The position numbers and the translations under genes are program-made. The notes under the pieces were generated by a model, which was given only the letters and a program-made list of their open reading frames with translations, had not been told where the DNA came from and ran no database searches. From Nereocystis luetkeana (lineage: Eukaryota; Sar; Phaeophyceae; Laminariales; Laminariaceae), in the NCBI GenBank assembly GCA_031213475.1, contig JARUPZ010000027.1:744001-808000 (forward strand): a DNA stretch of 64,000 nucleotides, read 5' to 3'. Position 1 is the first letter of the stretch; every line of letters starts with the position of its first letter. This document shows, in pieces, positions 34,424 to 46,620 of the stretch.

Positions 34424-34599
34424 GTGAGTGGGGGAGGAGGGTCGGGTCGCTTCTTTGCTCCCGTTCCTTTTCGTTGCGGTGTATGTTGGACCCGCCGTTC
34501 CAGGCGATGAATAGCAGCACAGATGCGGTATTGGGGGAGGGCGGGGGATATCCATGTCTTGTCTTGTACCAGGTATGGCCGTAGTCGTATGCCTTGGCG

Positions 34600-34925
34600 G
34601 CGGAAGGGTGTACACATGATTATTATCATGCATGGCCGTAAGCCGTATATGACCATAGACCCTCGCATCCTTACAATGCCGGGACGGAGCACGTTGTTGT
34701 TTTTTTCACCGACCAGGCAGATATTGCTTGCACCACGCGCGAAGCGCCGTGAGGTGTTGGCTGAGTCGCATGAAGGGTGACCTGCATTCTGCTGAGAACC
34801 GGTTGTGAGGCGGACTTTCAATGGATGACAGCTTCGAATGAAGTGCTTTTTTTTCCTGGTGTGGCCAGTTGGTGGGGGGTGTTCGTGTCATGCATGGCCG
34901 TAGTCGTATGCGTCCAGAGGCGGGG
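34600..34925 (-). repeat. Dispersed repeat R4, minus-strand copy
   Basis: Runs from ATGCATGGCCGTA at 34631 to a second CATGCATGGCCGTAGTCGTA at 34890. Contains the GGGACGGAGCACG core inverted. Confidence 0.75.
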
Positions 34926-35312
34926 GGGGGGTAGTGATTAAATGTTAAATATCGAGGGCATGAAACTGACGTGATCGAAACACTCATTCAAAACAATGAC
35001 CAACCAGAAAACTGCGGCTTTACTTCCGTCGTCCGTGGCAAAAACTGCCAAGGACCAAAACTGACGTTATCTTAGGATATTTTCCACCGATCACAAAAGC
35101 ACCCCTTTTAGGCAACTGACCAATCAGACAGTGCCTTCGATTCGCACGCGTGCGCTTTGGCAAGCAAGCGTACGCATGTGTAACGCATCTAACGTAGTCA
35201 GGCTAGTGCACGCTGGTCGATCTCTTAGTTTTACGTTGCCCTCGTTTTTTGAGCGATCCATGTAGAGGGAGGGCGTGGTTTCCTAATCCTTGCTTGGCGT
35301 TTATGTTTACAG

Positions 35313-35387
35313 GGTGGAGCCGTGTACACGATGGCCGGAGACACAACCATACTTGGCGGGATCACGACGCTGGATGGCAACACCGCG
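35313..35387 (+). CDS. Gene 1 exon (f): Pmp-like beta-helix coil
   Basis: 25 codons, phase 0-0. Acceptor TTTACAG (35306-35312), donor gtgaga at 35388. Reads GGAVYTMAGDTTILGG then ITTLDGNTA: exactly one coil with GGAVY and LDGN. It is the last gene 1 exon I can support. The stop and 3' end were not located. Confidence 0.8.
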
Positions 35388-37538
35388 GTGAGACCATTAT
35401 ATATACCAGGTATACATATATTCCGTATGAATACACCTGGTACACGGTAAAGGGGTATTCGCGGGCCGGAACCGATTCTCACGGGCCGAAGGTTTCTATG
35501 CAGCATCTGTTTTGCAACAGTGTTGATGAAAAGAAAAGGACTACATACCCGTTTCGGGAAAATATATATTCCTTGGTGTCGCCTGGGAAGTCTCGACAGT
35601 ACTAGATTTTGTTTTCCATGAACCAGTAAACTGCGGCGATGTCATCAACCGCAATGTGTTCACAGTAGTAGTTTTTTGCGACAGTCCAGTAGTAGTCAAA
35701 TCGTTTGGTCAGCGTAGATTGGCCATGAACCCACTATGGCATACTTCCTTTACCATGCTACCGGTACGATAGGAAAGTAACCGCCCGTCATATATGCCCT
35801 GTTCAACAGGAACAACTTGCTTATTACAGCAGTCGTGATCTTGTGGCATTTGAACACAAATCGTGATCGTACGACAGTACTACAGCAGTAAGCCAAGCCT
35901 GAAATTGAGGAACCGACAAACGAATGTCAACCGCGGACCATCCGGCGAGCCCATCATCAAACGCGATTGATCAGTCCATGTACCAATAGGTGAGCAGAGT
36001 GAAGGACGCCTAAACCACGCACCAGGTACAAACCATTGGCCTAAATACATGTTTGAGTGCGTTTTTTTTTTCATTTTTGTTCGGCATTCTACATAAAGCT
36101 TGTTATAATAGCACTAGCTACTGCAGGTGAAAATTAGATGACGCTAGTCACATCTTACTGACGCGATTGATTCCCCGCGCTTTTCTGCCCTATGTATTGT
36201 ATGATACACGTGTGTTGCATGTACAGGAAGGAAAATGTAACGACATTTTTTCGGCGTTATCGGGCAGAGAAATAAAGCTAACGACCACTTCGCTGGCAAG
36301 AACGTCTACCCTGGAGCAACGAAGAGCAGCAAGGCTGGACTTACGAACCACCCCCTGCCAAGCATGAAAAAACACATTCCTTTTGTAGTGACCTTGACGA
36401 AAAAATTGTGAGAAATACGTCCGACGAGTACTTCTGAGAATATTCTCGAGGTGGAGAAAATTCTAAGAAGATTTTCGAGGTGGATACTTCTCTGAGAACG
36501 TTCTCGAGGTGTCGCCTCAACGGGAAAATCATCCTCACACAAACCCGTGTGGGTGAATTCCCTCTGTTTTGCAGGGGCAGTGAACAGTCGTAGTCCTATT
36601 CATTTATTTATTGTTAGGCTCGTTTTATTTTGAGCCAACTCGGCGAGTGTGTGGCTTTTTGCCGCAGAAGACCGTTCGATTCTGTTTTTACAGAAGACCC
36701 GATATGCAAGTGGCGCTCTCAAAAACAGGTACCTGGTATACGCTAAATACGTCCGAGAACGACTCATTAGGATGTGGACTTGTGGATGTTGATGACCGCG
36801 TGCCGGTAATCCTATTTTACGACACGTACAGCGATAGTATAGCGGTAGACAGAGAAGGTTTTATGCTTATGCCTTCTGTTTTCTGTCGAAAGATTAACAA
36901 AACTTTGGGGCATGGATGGTGTTTGTGTATATATTTGACGGTGTGTTCGGTATGTTCTGGCGGTACCCGGGGGTATAGTTGATGGGCGTACAGAACCAAG
37001 CCGTAACGGAGTGTCGGGTACCCAGGTATTGAGGAGATTGTACCGAATAGAGCGGAGTGTCTGGTACCGATTTCGAGTTCGTGCCGAACCACACCGGGGT
37101 GTTCGGTAGAGTACCGAGGCCGTCCCGAACCGCTTCGTCAGTATTATTGTCAAAAATCCCAACCATGTTTGGTCTTGGCAGCGTAGTTTCGGTGTTTTTT
37201 CTTCTCCGTCGCGTGAAGCCGGAGCGCTTTTTGAAGTATTTACATTTATGGTACATGTTGCCGCGTTAGACATGCGTCGAAGAGACGGCTTGGCGCTATC
37301 TTCTATAGCTGTCTAAATTGGTGAACACAGCAGTATACAGACTCGGGGGGAGGGGGGGGGGGGGGGGGGGGATTTTACAAACGCTTTCGTTGCCTGCAAA
37401 AACACGGTTTTGCCGGAGTTTTTTTTCTTCTTTTTTTTTTTACGTTCATTTTTTATGACGTTCTCGGGGTTTTAATTACTGTAGTTCCCAGATATCTGGT
37501 AGTTTTTTGTTTCGCTTGTTGGCGGTGGCAAAGCGTGC
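35388..37538. other. Downstream intron or intergenic DNA
   Basis: A possible terminal exon of gene 1 begins at 36235 after GTACAG (EGKCNDIFSALSGREIKL..., stop at 36365) but lacks GGA or FxxN motifs, so I leave it unassigned. An open stretch at 36611-36982 is not recognised. A long G tract lies at 37345-37371. Confidence 0.35.
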
Positions 37539-37647
37539 TATTACGGGGGGCCATAGTTAATAGGACCTATGGTATACATGAAAACCTATATATTTGGCCA
37601 TTTTTACTAACAATATTTGGTCCTGTTAACTATGGCCCCCCGTAATA
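37539..37647. mobile_element. MITE1 copy 7
   Basis: TATTACGGGGGGCCATAG ... CTATGGCCCCCCGTAATA. Confidence 0.9.
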
Positions 37648-37862
37648 ATAAGAGGAGCCCGAGCAAGAGCGGCGTCAAGCTGCGCTTTTGTTGTTGCGCT
37701 ATCTGGGTCAGCGGTGCGGGCGCGTGCTCACCTTGCGATCAGCGCAGCGTCGTTCGGTTAGACGCGCCCATAGCCTGTGCTGGGCTGAGATATTTGTTGT
37801 TCGGGGTTGGCAAACCAATGTTTTACTCTACTGTTTGTTGTACCAGTGAGTGTTTTTCCATT

Positions 37863-37974
37863 CGTTCCCCCCCCCCCCCCCCCCCCCCCTCCCTCTACGT
37901 GGGTCGTGTTGGGAAGGCGCTTCGATGCCACTGGGTTGGCTATCGTTGTTGAGTAAAAACAGTACTACTACTAG

Positions 37975-38011
<37 letters not shown>

Positions 38012-38012
38012 G
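37863..38012. repeat. Poly-C tract and TAC microsatellite
   Basis: About 22 C at 37867-37888, then (TAC)n at 37965-38010. Confidence 0.85.
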
Positions 38013-38429
38013 TTGGAGAATGCCGCCCTCGTGTTTTCGTATTATTTCTGGTGCGGCCGGCATGCTCAAAGCTTTCTTCGTCACCGGTATTTTCTCGGTT
38101 GCTTGAACTACTCTTATGTGGTTCCTGCCGACACATTTTTTTGGTTGAAAAAAATGTACAACAGTATATACTCCCCAATTCGGACAAGAACAGCCTAGTC
38201 GCGACCGCTCGCTGTGAGTGTGTACGACAGATGGCCTGAAGAGTACTTGTTTGTGTTGTCTAGTCCCCCCTGAGCTCCGATTGGGGCAAGAAGTATAAAG
38301 CGCGTGCTTGTATGGGGGAGGTGGCGTGTTTGGTGTCGGCCTGTTCGGAGCCCGTGTCCATTCGGTCGTATCCAGGGAATGGGCGAGAGCTGCGACAACC
38401 TCGGAATGATAATCGGTCATCTATTCGAT

Positions 38430-38665
38430 GGCCTCGACATTTCAAGGCAGATACATTCCTGATCTGTACGATTGATTGAATGAGCTAGCTCACCTTGGCG
38501 GGTTGGAACCGCGTAACCTGCGAGATAGATGACGTAACATTCCCTGGGTTGGATTTGTGCTATACAGATCCTGCTCAGCATGTCATTACGGCAGGTTAGG
38601 GTCTACAGTAGATGATCTTCATCAGATGGATAGGTCATGATATATCCGACTTGCACATTTGTTGG
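38430..38665 (+). repeat. GATC-word dispersed repeat, copy 3
   Basis: Shares CCTGGGTTGGATTTGTGCTA, CAGATCCTGCTCAGCATGTC and ACGGCAGGTTAGGGTC with copies 1 and 2. Confidence 0.7.
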
Positions 38666-40189
38666 TGGTATACCTCCCGTAGTTGGGTAGGGTGCCATTC
38701 AGCTGCTTGCCGGTATGGTAAACCGTAGAATACTACGCGTTGTGTTCCTGGTTCGTTTCCTCTCCGGGGTGGAGGCGTGGTGGGAGGGGGGGGGGGGGGG
38801 ATATTTTCTGCTTGTGTTGGCGGTATTGGTAGAAAAAGACTAGTATGAAAGCAGCGGGCAGGGCATATCTCTCTCAGCAGCTTTGTGGGAGTAGCGGCGG
38901 GGGTAATGGTGGTGGTAGTAGTCGTCGTAGTAGTAGTAGGAGTGGCAACCGCACTGCATCATCAGTTGTGCGTGTAAACCTGGACTGCTGAGTGACGTTC
39001 GAGAAGCACTGGAGGCTATTGGCTATGGCTGTGTCATTGCAGCTCGTAGGCCGGAGGCCTTCTCGAGAAGTTTAGGAGGAATACTGCTGCTGGTCTTTGA
39101 TATCACAATGCAGACTGCGGTGGTGGCAGCTTTTGTTGAAGCGTTGCACTAGGGTTATCAATCGCTGTTATTGCCACGTTTCCACGTATGAAATAGCACT
39201 TCTTGTCGAAGCTCGCGTGGTTCTTACACAAACACATGTTTTCGTGTTCTACTGTGTGTGTTCTCCTGTGTACGAGTAGACAAGCTATTTATTGTACGCC
39301 CAGCTTACCTGGGATATTACTTGGGAGTTATCCACAACTGGCAAGCAGCACGTCAATGCCAGGCAATTCGTGATGATGATGGTGACGCCTGATGTTTTTT
39401 TCACTTTTTTCTGTAGATGCAAAACGTTTCTACGTGGAAGGGAGAGTATGGTTGGTGGTATACAAGCGGGAAAACATATTTGAAATAAGGTTTCATTTTC
39501 CTCGGTGGCGTTTTTGTTTGTCCCTCTCTCGCCGCTCGCCTCGTGGCCGATTGGAGGGGCCACGCACAGACAGACAAAAGATAAGGGCATACCCTGGTAC
39601 GAAACATGTTTTTTTTTTATTATACTGTAGAAACCCCAATTCACATTGGGGAATACCTTTTCCTTTATAGAAGCTTTGAGGAGCTTAGATTCTAAAGGGT
39701 TCCCACGCCGACATCGAAAAGTGTGTGTACGTGTCCGCTTGCACATCTGTGAAGCTCCGAACCTACGATTCCCCCTCCCCCCAAACTACGCACTCAAAAT
39801 GGATACTCTGTGGGTCATGGTCAAATGACTAAGGCAAGCAACAAATAATGAGTACGCCCCCTCCTCCCTCAAAACGATGCCTGTGCATGATGAACAGCCC
39901 CCGATGCCAACACCTAGCCGTCGGTCATCGCTGATCACATCTTGCCCGCCCTCGCCAAGTTTCAGCTCGTTTGGCACCGCCTGCGTGATGTTGTGTTGCT
40001 TCCCTCCACCCTGGAATACAGTATAACACCCTTTCGGCTGTTTGTGCGCGCACTTCAGTACCCCAGTATAGTTATCATGCCTACAATAAGACGAGCATCT
40101 TAGGAGCAACAACCTAAACGGGACCGTCTGTGAACACGGGCAAACGTTCAAAATCTACGGTGAACTGCTGCTGGCTAATCGCGCCTCCT
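38666..40189. other. No recognised gene
   Basis: Short G and GTA runs near 38790 and 38920. Open frames lack recognisable motifs. Confidence 0.35.
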
Positions 40190-40360
40190 CGTGATGCGCT
40201 CTGTCCCCCGACCCTCCATGACCTCCTCTCTCCGTCCTTCCCTCCCTCCCTCTCCTTCCCTCCCTACCTCTCCTCCCCCCCTCTTGTCTTATCCCCCGAC
40301 TCTCCCTGTCCTCCTCTCTCCGTCCTTCCCTCCCTCCCTCTCCTTCCCCCCTCTATCTTT
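40190..40360. repeat. Pyrimidine-rich duplicated tract
   Basis: TCCTCTCTCCGTCCTTCCCTCCCTCCCTCTCCTTCC occurs twice about 95 bp apart. Confidence 0.7.
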
Positions 40361-40604
40361 TTTTGACGTCTTGGTTTTTCTTCCGTATCTATCTTTTCTC
40401 TTCTCCAGTGTCTTTTCTACAGTATTTTCTCTTTCAGTGTGTCTGGGTTGCTGGCGTGTGTATTGTCACTGCCCATCCTCAAAACACACTCCTTCCTCTT
40501 TTTTTTTCCAGTTGAATCGCCACCCGCTGTGCCTCTCCCGCTATACTTTCTCGCCGCCGTCACGAAGCATTGTCTCGTTCATGCCCTCACCCCGTGCAGC
40601 CCAC

Positions 40605-40716
40605 CCGCCTAGCCGGGTGCCGCGAATTCAAGCTCTAAACCTACGATTTTTTTATTTTTTTTTTCCGCCTAGCCGGGTGCCGCGAATTCAAGCTCTAAAC
40701 CTACGATTTTATTTTT
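40605..40716. repeat. Exact 44-bp direct duplication
   Basis: CCGCCTAGCCGGGTGCCGCG through CTAAACCTACGATTTT occurs at about 40606 and 40666, separated by a T run. Confidence 0.85.
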
Positions 40717-41381
40717 TTGTGTTTTTCTCTCTCTTTTCCTGCTCTTGTGGTCCGGTTCTCTCAGCTGTATTTTCTTGGTCTAGGAGGGTCTTGGGGCGTC
40801 ACCGCAGAGATACCCTGGGAGCCACCGCCAACACTGTTCTGACTGACGTCCTCGACAGAGAAACGGGGATCAAGAAGCCCGGCTGCGCTCCCGGCGTCCG
40901 CGTGGGAAATGGTCGGAATCGCCGAGTTTCCCGGAGGGTCTCGGGTATGGCCGGAGATACCCTGGGGGTCCCTGCTTCGGTCGGTCTTGGACTCCTCTAA
41001 TATTGGCGGCCACCGGAGCCTGGACCGTAACCACCTGGCTTGCTGCAGCCCTACCACCGAGCGCCTACAACGCGCCTATATACCGCCTCGTCTGCGAACA
41101 CCACGCCGTCACCGCTTCACGCCTGGCCCGCCGCAACAGCCCAATCAACTCCACCACACACAGCAGTTTTCCTTGTCCTTCGCTCAATTTCTTCTCATTG
41201 TCAGCCGTGGCGTGTGTATAACGCGGTCTACTGTGCTCGTGGGTATTCTCTGTCGCCTCAGTCTTAAAATATTCTTTCATTTTTTTTTTTTTCCGTCTTG
41301 GGTTGTTGTCTTCCTTCTTGTGAAAACTGAACAATAGCTTTGCCATCTCGCCAAACGTCAATACGAGTATTAATAGCAGGA
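40717..41381. other. No recognised gene
   Basis: Contains short imperfect repeats of GGAGATACCCTGGGA near 40808 and 40952. No exon supported. Confidence 0.35.
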
Positions 41382-41440
41382 TGAAGAGCCGGCACGGACA
41401 CTGGGTTTGCTGGATCTCGACGGGGTGGAAGAAGGAAAGA
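41382..41440 (+). mobile_element. Diverged LINE 3' end scrap
   Basis: GCCGGCACGGACACTGGGTT ... CTCGACGGGGTGGAAGAA resembles the 3' end of the array LINE in plus orientation. Confidence 0.55.
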
Positions 41441-41484
41441 TGAGCAGGTTCTACAATCTGTGAGCTCGGATCTTTAGGGGGCGT

Positions 41485-41584
41485 TTTTTTTTTAGAACCG
41501 CAGTCCCATATATATGTGGGGACAAACCACTCAAATTTCAAGTAGTTTGTCCCAAAAACGGGACTGCGGTTCTAAAGGGGTTAA
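41485..41584. mobile_element. MITE2 copy 3
   Basis: Left end eroded into a T run, right end GGGGTTAA intact. Confidence 0.8.
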
Positions 41585-41707
41585 AAAATGCCTTACGCGT
41601 TCTGCACTTCGGAATCGTCGTCCGCAGCTGAAAAATTTCCTGGTTCGATGCAAACGCGGCGCGGCGCAGCCACGTTTGTTCTCTCCCTCCCCTCCGAGCA
41701 GGTTTAG

Positions 41708-42006
41708 CAATCTGGGAGAAGGGATCTTTAGGGATGTTTTTTACTTGAAAAATGCGTAGCGTGGTCTACACTTCGGAATCGTCGTCCGCAACTAACTGAG
41801 AATTTCCCCTGTTCGATGCCAACGCGGCGCAGCCGCGTTGATGGCGAGTTTTGGCCCGTTTTGGCCGCGGTTTGGGGTCAGGGTTAGGGTTAGGGTTATG
41901 GTTAGAGTCAGGGGTTGGGTTGGGTCTTCGCCCGTACCTTGATCCCAACAGGAACCAAAACATCCGAACAGCCTACCAGCCTAAAGATCCCTTCTCCCAG
42001 ATTGTT
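41708..42006 (+). mobile_element. TIR element, family X (inner copy)
   Basis: CTGGGAGAAGGGATCTTTAG at both ends, inverted. Core includes GGGTTAGGGTTAGGGTTA. Same family as 1049-1324. Confidence 0.8.
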
Positions 42007-42074
42007 AAAGAAAGGTCCTCTTTGTTTATGGCCAGTTTTTTTTTGGCTGCGGTTTATTGGGGTCAGGGTCAGGG

Positions 42075-42172
42075 TTAACCCTTTTAGAACCGCGGTCCCG
42101 TTTCGTGGTCAAACTACTTGGAATTTAACTGGTTTGTCCCCCTAACGGGACTGCAGTTCTAAACGGGTTGAG
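42075..42172. mobile_element. MITE2 copy 4
   Basis: TTAACCCTTTTAGAACCGCG ... ACGGGTTGA; right TTAA degraded. Confidence 0.85.
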
Positions 42173-42403
42173 GTCGGGGGTTGAGTCTTCGCCCGTACCT
42201 TGATCCCCAGCAAACTACCTGAACAGCCTATCAACCTGAAGATCCGAGCTCACAGATTGCAATAGGACCTCCTTTGTCTTCCATACGAATTGGTTATCAT
42301 CAATAGCGCTTTTGTTCTGGAGAGTTCTTTGCTTTCTGTTATTATAGTCGTTTATTAGAACAACACTACACATTGCCGGATGGCAAGCGTAATAATAATA
42401 GCG

Positions 42404-42499
42404 TTAACCCTTTAGTACCGCAGTCCCGTTTGGGGGGCAAACTACTTGAAATTTGAGTGGTTTGTCCCCAAAACGGGACTGCGGTTCTAGAAGGGTTAA
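42404..42499. mobile_element. MITE2 copy 5
   Basis: TTAA on both sides, TIR CCCTTTAGTACCGCAGTCCC / complement. Confidence 0.9.
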
Positions 42500-42529
42500 G
42501 CGCGAGAGCGTGATTTACCAACAATCGAC

Positions 42530-42690
42530 GAAAATCAAGGATCAGTGGCAAAGCTGAACCCTCACGGGTATGCGCGTCAAAAAGGAAGGCGCGTACGTGC
42601 CGGGGGGAGGAAGGGACGACACCTGTGACCACGGCTTTTTGTCTAGAAGATTGCTGAGGGTAAAACGCCTCCAATTAATACGAGTACGAA
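42530..42690 (+). repeat. Diverged relative of the SINE S body
   Basis: Shared word order on the plus strand: AAGGAAGGCGCGTACGTGCC, GGGGGGAGGAAGG, CCTGTGACCACGG. Weak. Confidence 0.45.
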
Positions 42691-42778
42691 GCTGAAAGCA
42701 AAAGTGAAGATAAAAGCATACCTACCTGGTATAAAATAAAAATAGTTCCCCCCTCACCCGCCGGAGTATACTAGTAAT

Positions 42779-43024
<246 letters not shown>

Positions 43025-43142
43025 AAGTCGATGATCATGCACGGCCGAAGTCGTACGGGGAGGAAGGTGTGATCGGGGCTCGTTCGATCTCACCCCCAAT
43101 CCAAGCGAGCCAAATCAAAACAACTCGATTAAATTACGATCA

Positions 43143-43231
43143 ACCCTAATTAATAGTACTGCAGCAGTCCCGTTTTTGGGTCCAATATACTTGTAATTTG
43201 ACTGGTTACTCCCCAAAACATGGGCTGCAGA
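43143..43231. mobile_element. MITE2 copy 6, strongly diverged
   Basis: CTGCAGCAGTCCCGTTTTTG ... CCCCAAAACATGGGCTGCAG; ends eroded. Confidence 0.6.
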
Positions 43232-44887
43232 ATATACCAGGTATACCGCAGTATAACGGGTGAAATCCGGAATTGATACCCGTGTCAATCCCATTGAATA
43301 CTACAGCCAACCGTCAAGTCTACAGTAGTAGTACAGCAGTAGTAAACTGTAGCGGTATTACTGGTCTGACACGTGAGAGGTAACGCGACCACAGACACAC
43401 ATACACACATAAAAATGGCATCCGTTGTATCAGTTGCAGCTATTATATCCTATTAATAGTTACGATTGCCAAATATCCCCCCCTCCAGCTGTATGTACAT
43501 GTTTGAAAAAATAAAAGGTCACAACAGTAGACCTATAGCCTCTACGTGGGCGTATCAATCAGCAGCGAGCAGTGTCGTGTTCTGCTTGGGCACCTATCAC
43601 GAGAAGCTAGGAGGGGGCACGGGACGGGTGCGGCCGTTCTTCTCTTCTCTCTGCCTCTGGGCAACATAAACTATTCGTTTCCGTCGGTAGAGACCACGAC
43701 TATAAATAATTAATTCCGTCGGTTGTGAAGAAAACAGGCATCTCACGTGAACTTAGAGATACCACGCACTCATGTATGTAGGTGGTGCTGTGTGGGTAGT
43801 GTACTCACTGAAAAGTTTAAGGGCACATCCCTGACTGAAGTTTTCAAGAGAGTATGTACCTGTAGTAATGAAAATGGTGTTGGTGTTGTTAGTGTTATGG
43901 CGTTAGTCCTCATGGCCTTCGACCTGCGGCGGTCATCGGTGTTTGCGCTGATGCTGGCGCTCTTTCCCAAGCGCTCAACAAGCTGCACCCGTTCGTCTTA
44001 ATAATAGACTACAGCCGTAAAAAAGGGAGTCGTGATCGGATGAAGCATCGTTTACTTTCTCACTGATTCGCCAATATATGGTACTTGTATCCACCGAAAA
44101 TATGCCAACGGTGTACCTCCCAGAGGGCTCCCAGAGGGAGCAGAGCAGCGCCCTCGACATGCCTACTTCGACACAATGTCAAAATGTACTACTCGTACTT
44201 CGTGTTGAAATAGAAATATAGTCTCCGTAGACTATATTATGAAACCGTGAGGGCGCCCAGCGTAGCCCAGGCACCGATGCTATTACTACAACATACCTGG
44301 TACCTGGTAACAATCAACAATATAAACAACTACAAAAAAATCGTACCCGACACATCTCGTCGTGTGTTGGCGTGGCGTTGCGTCAATTGCTTGCTGTCGC
44401 TGTACCAGCAGGCAGTAGACCAATCAGAAATATGTCCTCTTCTACTCGTACAGTACTTCTATGCGCGTACTGATTAAAAAATAAAAAACAAAGAGTCAGG
44501 CCTGATGGGAGTGAATCTCGACCAGACACCTAGTGTACGGCAAAAATACAAGTAAGTCAGCTATAATAGACCACACAGACAAAAAAAAAAAGAGCGAAAC
44601 TCCATCGCGGAGACCCCACGTGATATCAAATCAAATGTGCTAATACTGGTGTACCTGGTATACGAAGTATAATATACCTCGTAGTAATATAATACAAGAC
44701 CCTTCCTCCATACTTAAAGCTAGTATGTAAAGGCCACAATAGCCCTTGCCGAACGGAAAAATTCCCCTCTCCCCATCACAGCAGTTACTCAAACAGTGAA
44801 CACTTTACTAAAACAGCCGTATTATAAGTATACACGCCGTATAACTGACACATACATCGCCCATCGACCGTTCTTCGAGCGGAGGCG

Positions 44888-44918
<31 letters not shown>

Positions 44919-45294
44919 CAACAACAGTGACAGCAGCAAAACTCCCCTGCTCTGATCGATGTAACGTGGTGGAGGTCACAGCGTAGTAGCTCTTGAAGCA
45001 GCTGCAGCTGCCGCTCCCCGTGGGGGTACTCTCCAATGAAGTTCATTGAGCTGCTTCAATCCGCAGACAAGACAAGCCGCAAGCCGAACGGACCGAAAGA
45101 ACGAACGAACGAATGAACCACCCACTCATTGTTCGGAGTATATACCGTACCTACTGTCACCAGCCTGGTACGAGGCCAGCCTACCGCGCCTACTGAACCC
45201 ACGATCGGCGGAGGGCAGCCCGGAGATGTGCATCCCTCCGTTTCGACGCTATTGTACGCCGTTCCTCCGTTCCTAAGTTTCAAAGGTTGCGAAC
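43232..45294. other. No recognised gene; (AGC)n run
   Basis: An AGC microsatellite at 44887-44920 and 9-mers at 43235, 44294, 44301 and 44652. Confidence 0.4.
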
Positions 45295-45575
45295 CTCGCA
45301 CAGATAGATCACGATCTACATCAGATCATTTGCAGAAGTTCCTAACCTGCGTGAATCTACGGTACATAATCCCGATGCTAACGTGCCGTTATGAGATATC
45401 GCGCATGACCATCTCAGATCCAGCCCAGGAGACACGTGCTAGGTCATGCAGATTTCACGGCTTTCACGTGGCAACATGAGCTGGATCATCCAGATCAGGG
45501 GTATATATATATTACATATATGCCCTGAAAGATCTATCAATAGATCATGAAGTGGGAGTGATCTATAGATGATCT
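45295..45575 (-). repeat. GATC-word dispersed repeat, copy 4
   Basis: Minus orientation: AACCTGCGTG..., ACGTGCCGTTATGAG, CACGTGGCAACATGAGCTGG match the family inverted. Confidence 0.65.
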
Positions 45576-45860
45576 GTTCGTACGGGTAGCACCTTAAGCA
45601 CCCAAATAGCACCTACCAGGTAAAAAGCTCACCAAGGTACTTCAGGACTTCTTCACCCACGAGGTATTCACACCTTCCTACACAACTTACTTCCGAGAGA
45701 AAAGCCGAGAGCGATGGAGCGCCCCGCACGAAGTCTGATCACGCCCGTAGCAGAGATCAGCTGCGCGAAGCATCGGAATCAAAGCACACGTGGTGCCTCG
45801 CCACCCCACCGAAAACACGCCACCTGGTACACCATAAACGCCGCCCTGCCCATTGCCTAC

Positions 45861-45968
45861 TATTACGGGGGACCATAGTTAATAGGACCAAATTTTGTTA
45901 GAAAAATGGTTAAACATATAGGATTTTATGTATACCATAGGTCCTATTAACTATGGTCCCCCGTAATA
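45861..45968. mobile_element. MITE1 copy 8
   Basis: Near-perfect palindrome with mirrored flanks CTAC/GTAG. Confidence 0.9.
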
Positions 45969-46369
45969 GTAGCCCTGTACGAGGGACCTTCTTTTCAACG
46001 AATATTTCGTTTAGCAAAATGCCGAGACATATCGGGTCTTTAACCCAGTGGGTAGCTACTACAGTACTATAGCTCAGCCGAGGACCCCCCCAGAAAGCCT
46101 TGCGCTCAAAAGTACAAGTTCTATGAATACCATCACCACGGCTCTAGATGGCGGCAAGGGGCTCTCGCTGGGTACTGCGGTAGCTACTCCCTGTCACTGA
46201 TCCTAGAGACTGGTACAAAGTACGACAGGGGGTAACACCAGATTTTTCTGGGGCTCCTCGCTCAAGGAGAGCTCCATACCTCGTCACCCTCAACCTGACT
46301 CTTGAGAAGATGTGCAGGCTCAAACTCGATGGACTAGATACTCCTATACTGTATATAGTGGCCGACATA

Positions 46370-46620
46370 GGCTCCGTCAGCCACAAGTATTTGCCTTGGA
46401 AGGCAAAAAATGCGACCCCTAATGGCAACCCCCGATCGCTCCTATCGCTCAGATGACGAGCTCCGTCTGTCACAAATATTTGCCTTGGAAGGAAAAAACT
46501 GCGACCCCTATAATGGCAACCCCCTATTGCTCCTATCGCTTAGATGACGAGTTCCGTCTGTCACAAATATTTGCCTTGGAAGGCAAGAACTGCGACCCCT
46601 AATGGCAACCCCCTATTGTG
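46370..46620. repeat. 93-bp tandem repeat, 2.7 units
   Basis: GCTCCGTCTGTCACAAATAT, TTGCCTTGGAAGG, TGCGACCCCTAATGGCAACC repeats at about 46370, 46456 and 46549. Confidence 0.85.

Larger units (their letters stand above)
41453..42261. mobile_element. Outer TIR element of family X, carrying nested insertions
   Basis: Outer inverted ends CAATCTGTGAGCTCGGATCT (41455) and its near-complement (42236-42260). Inside are MITE2 copies at 41485 and 42075 and a second X element at 41708-42006. The order gives a relative age: outer X oldest, insertions later. Confidence 0.7.

Noticed and set aside
36235..36365. Possible terminal exon of gene 1
   Set aside because: Good acceptor and an in-frame stop, but no GGA or FxxN motif and no sequence continuity.
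36611..36982. Open 123-codon frame
   Set aside because: No motif, includes a TACCTGGTA insertion-like word, and no splice partner with fitting phase.
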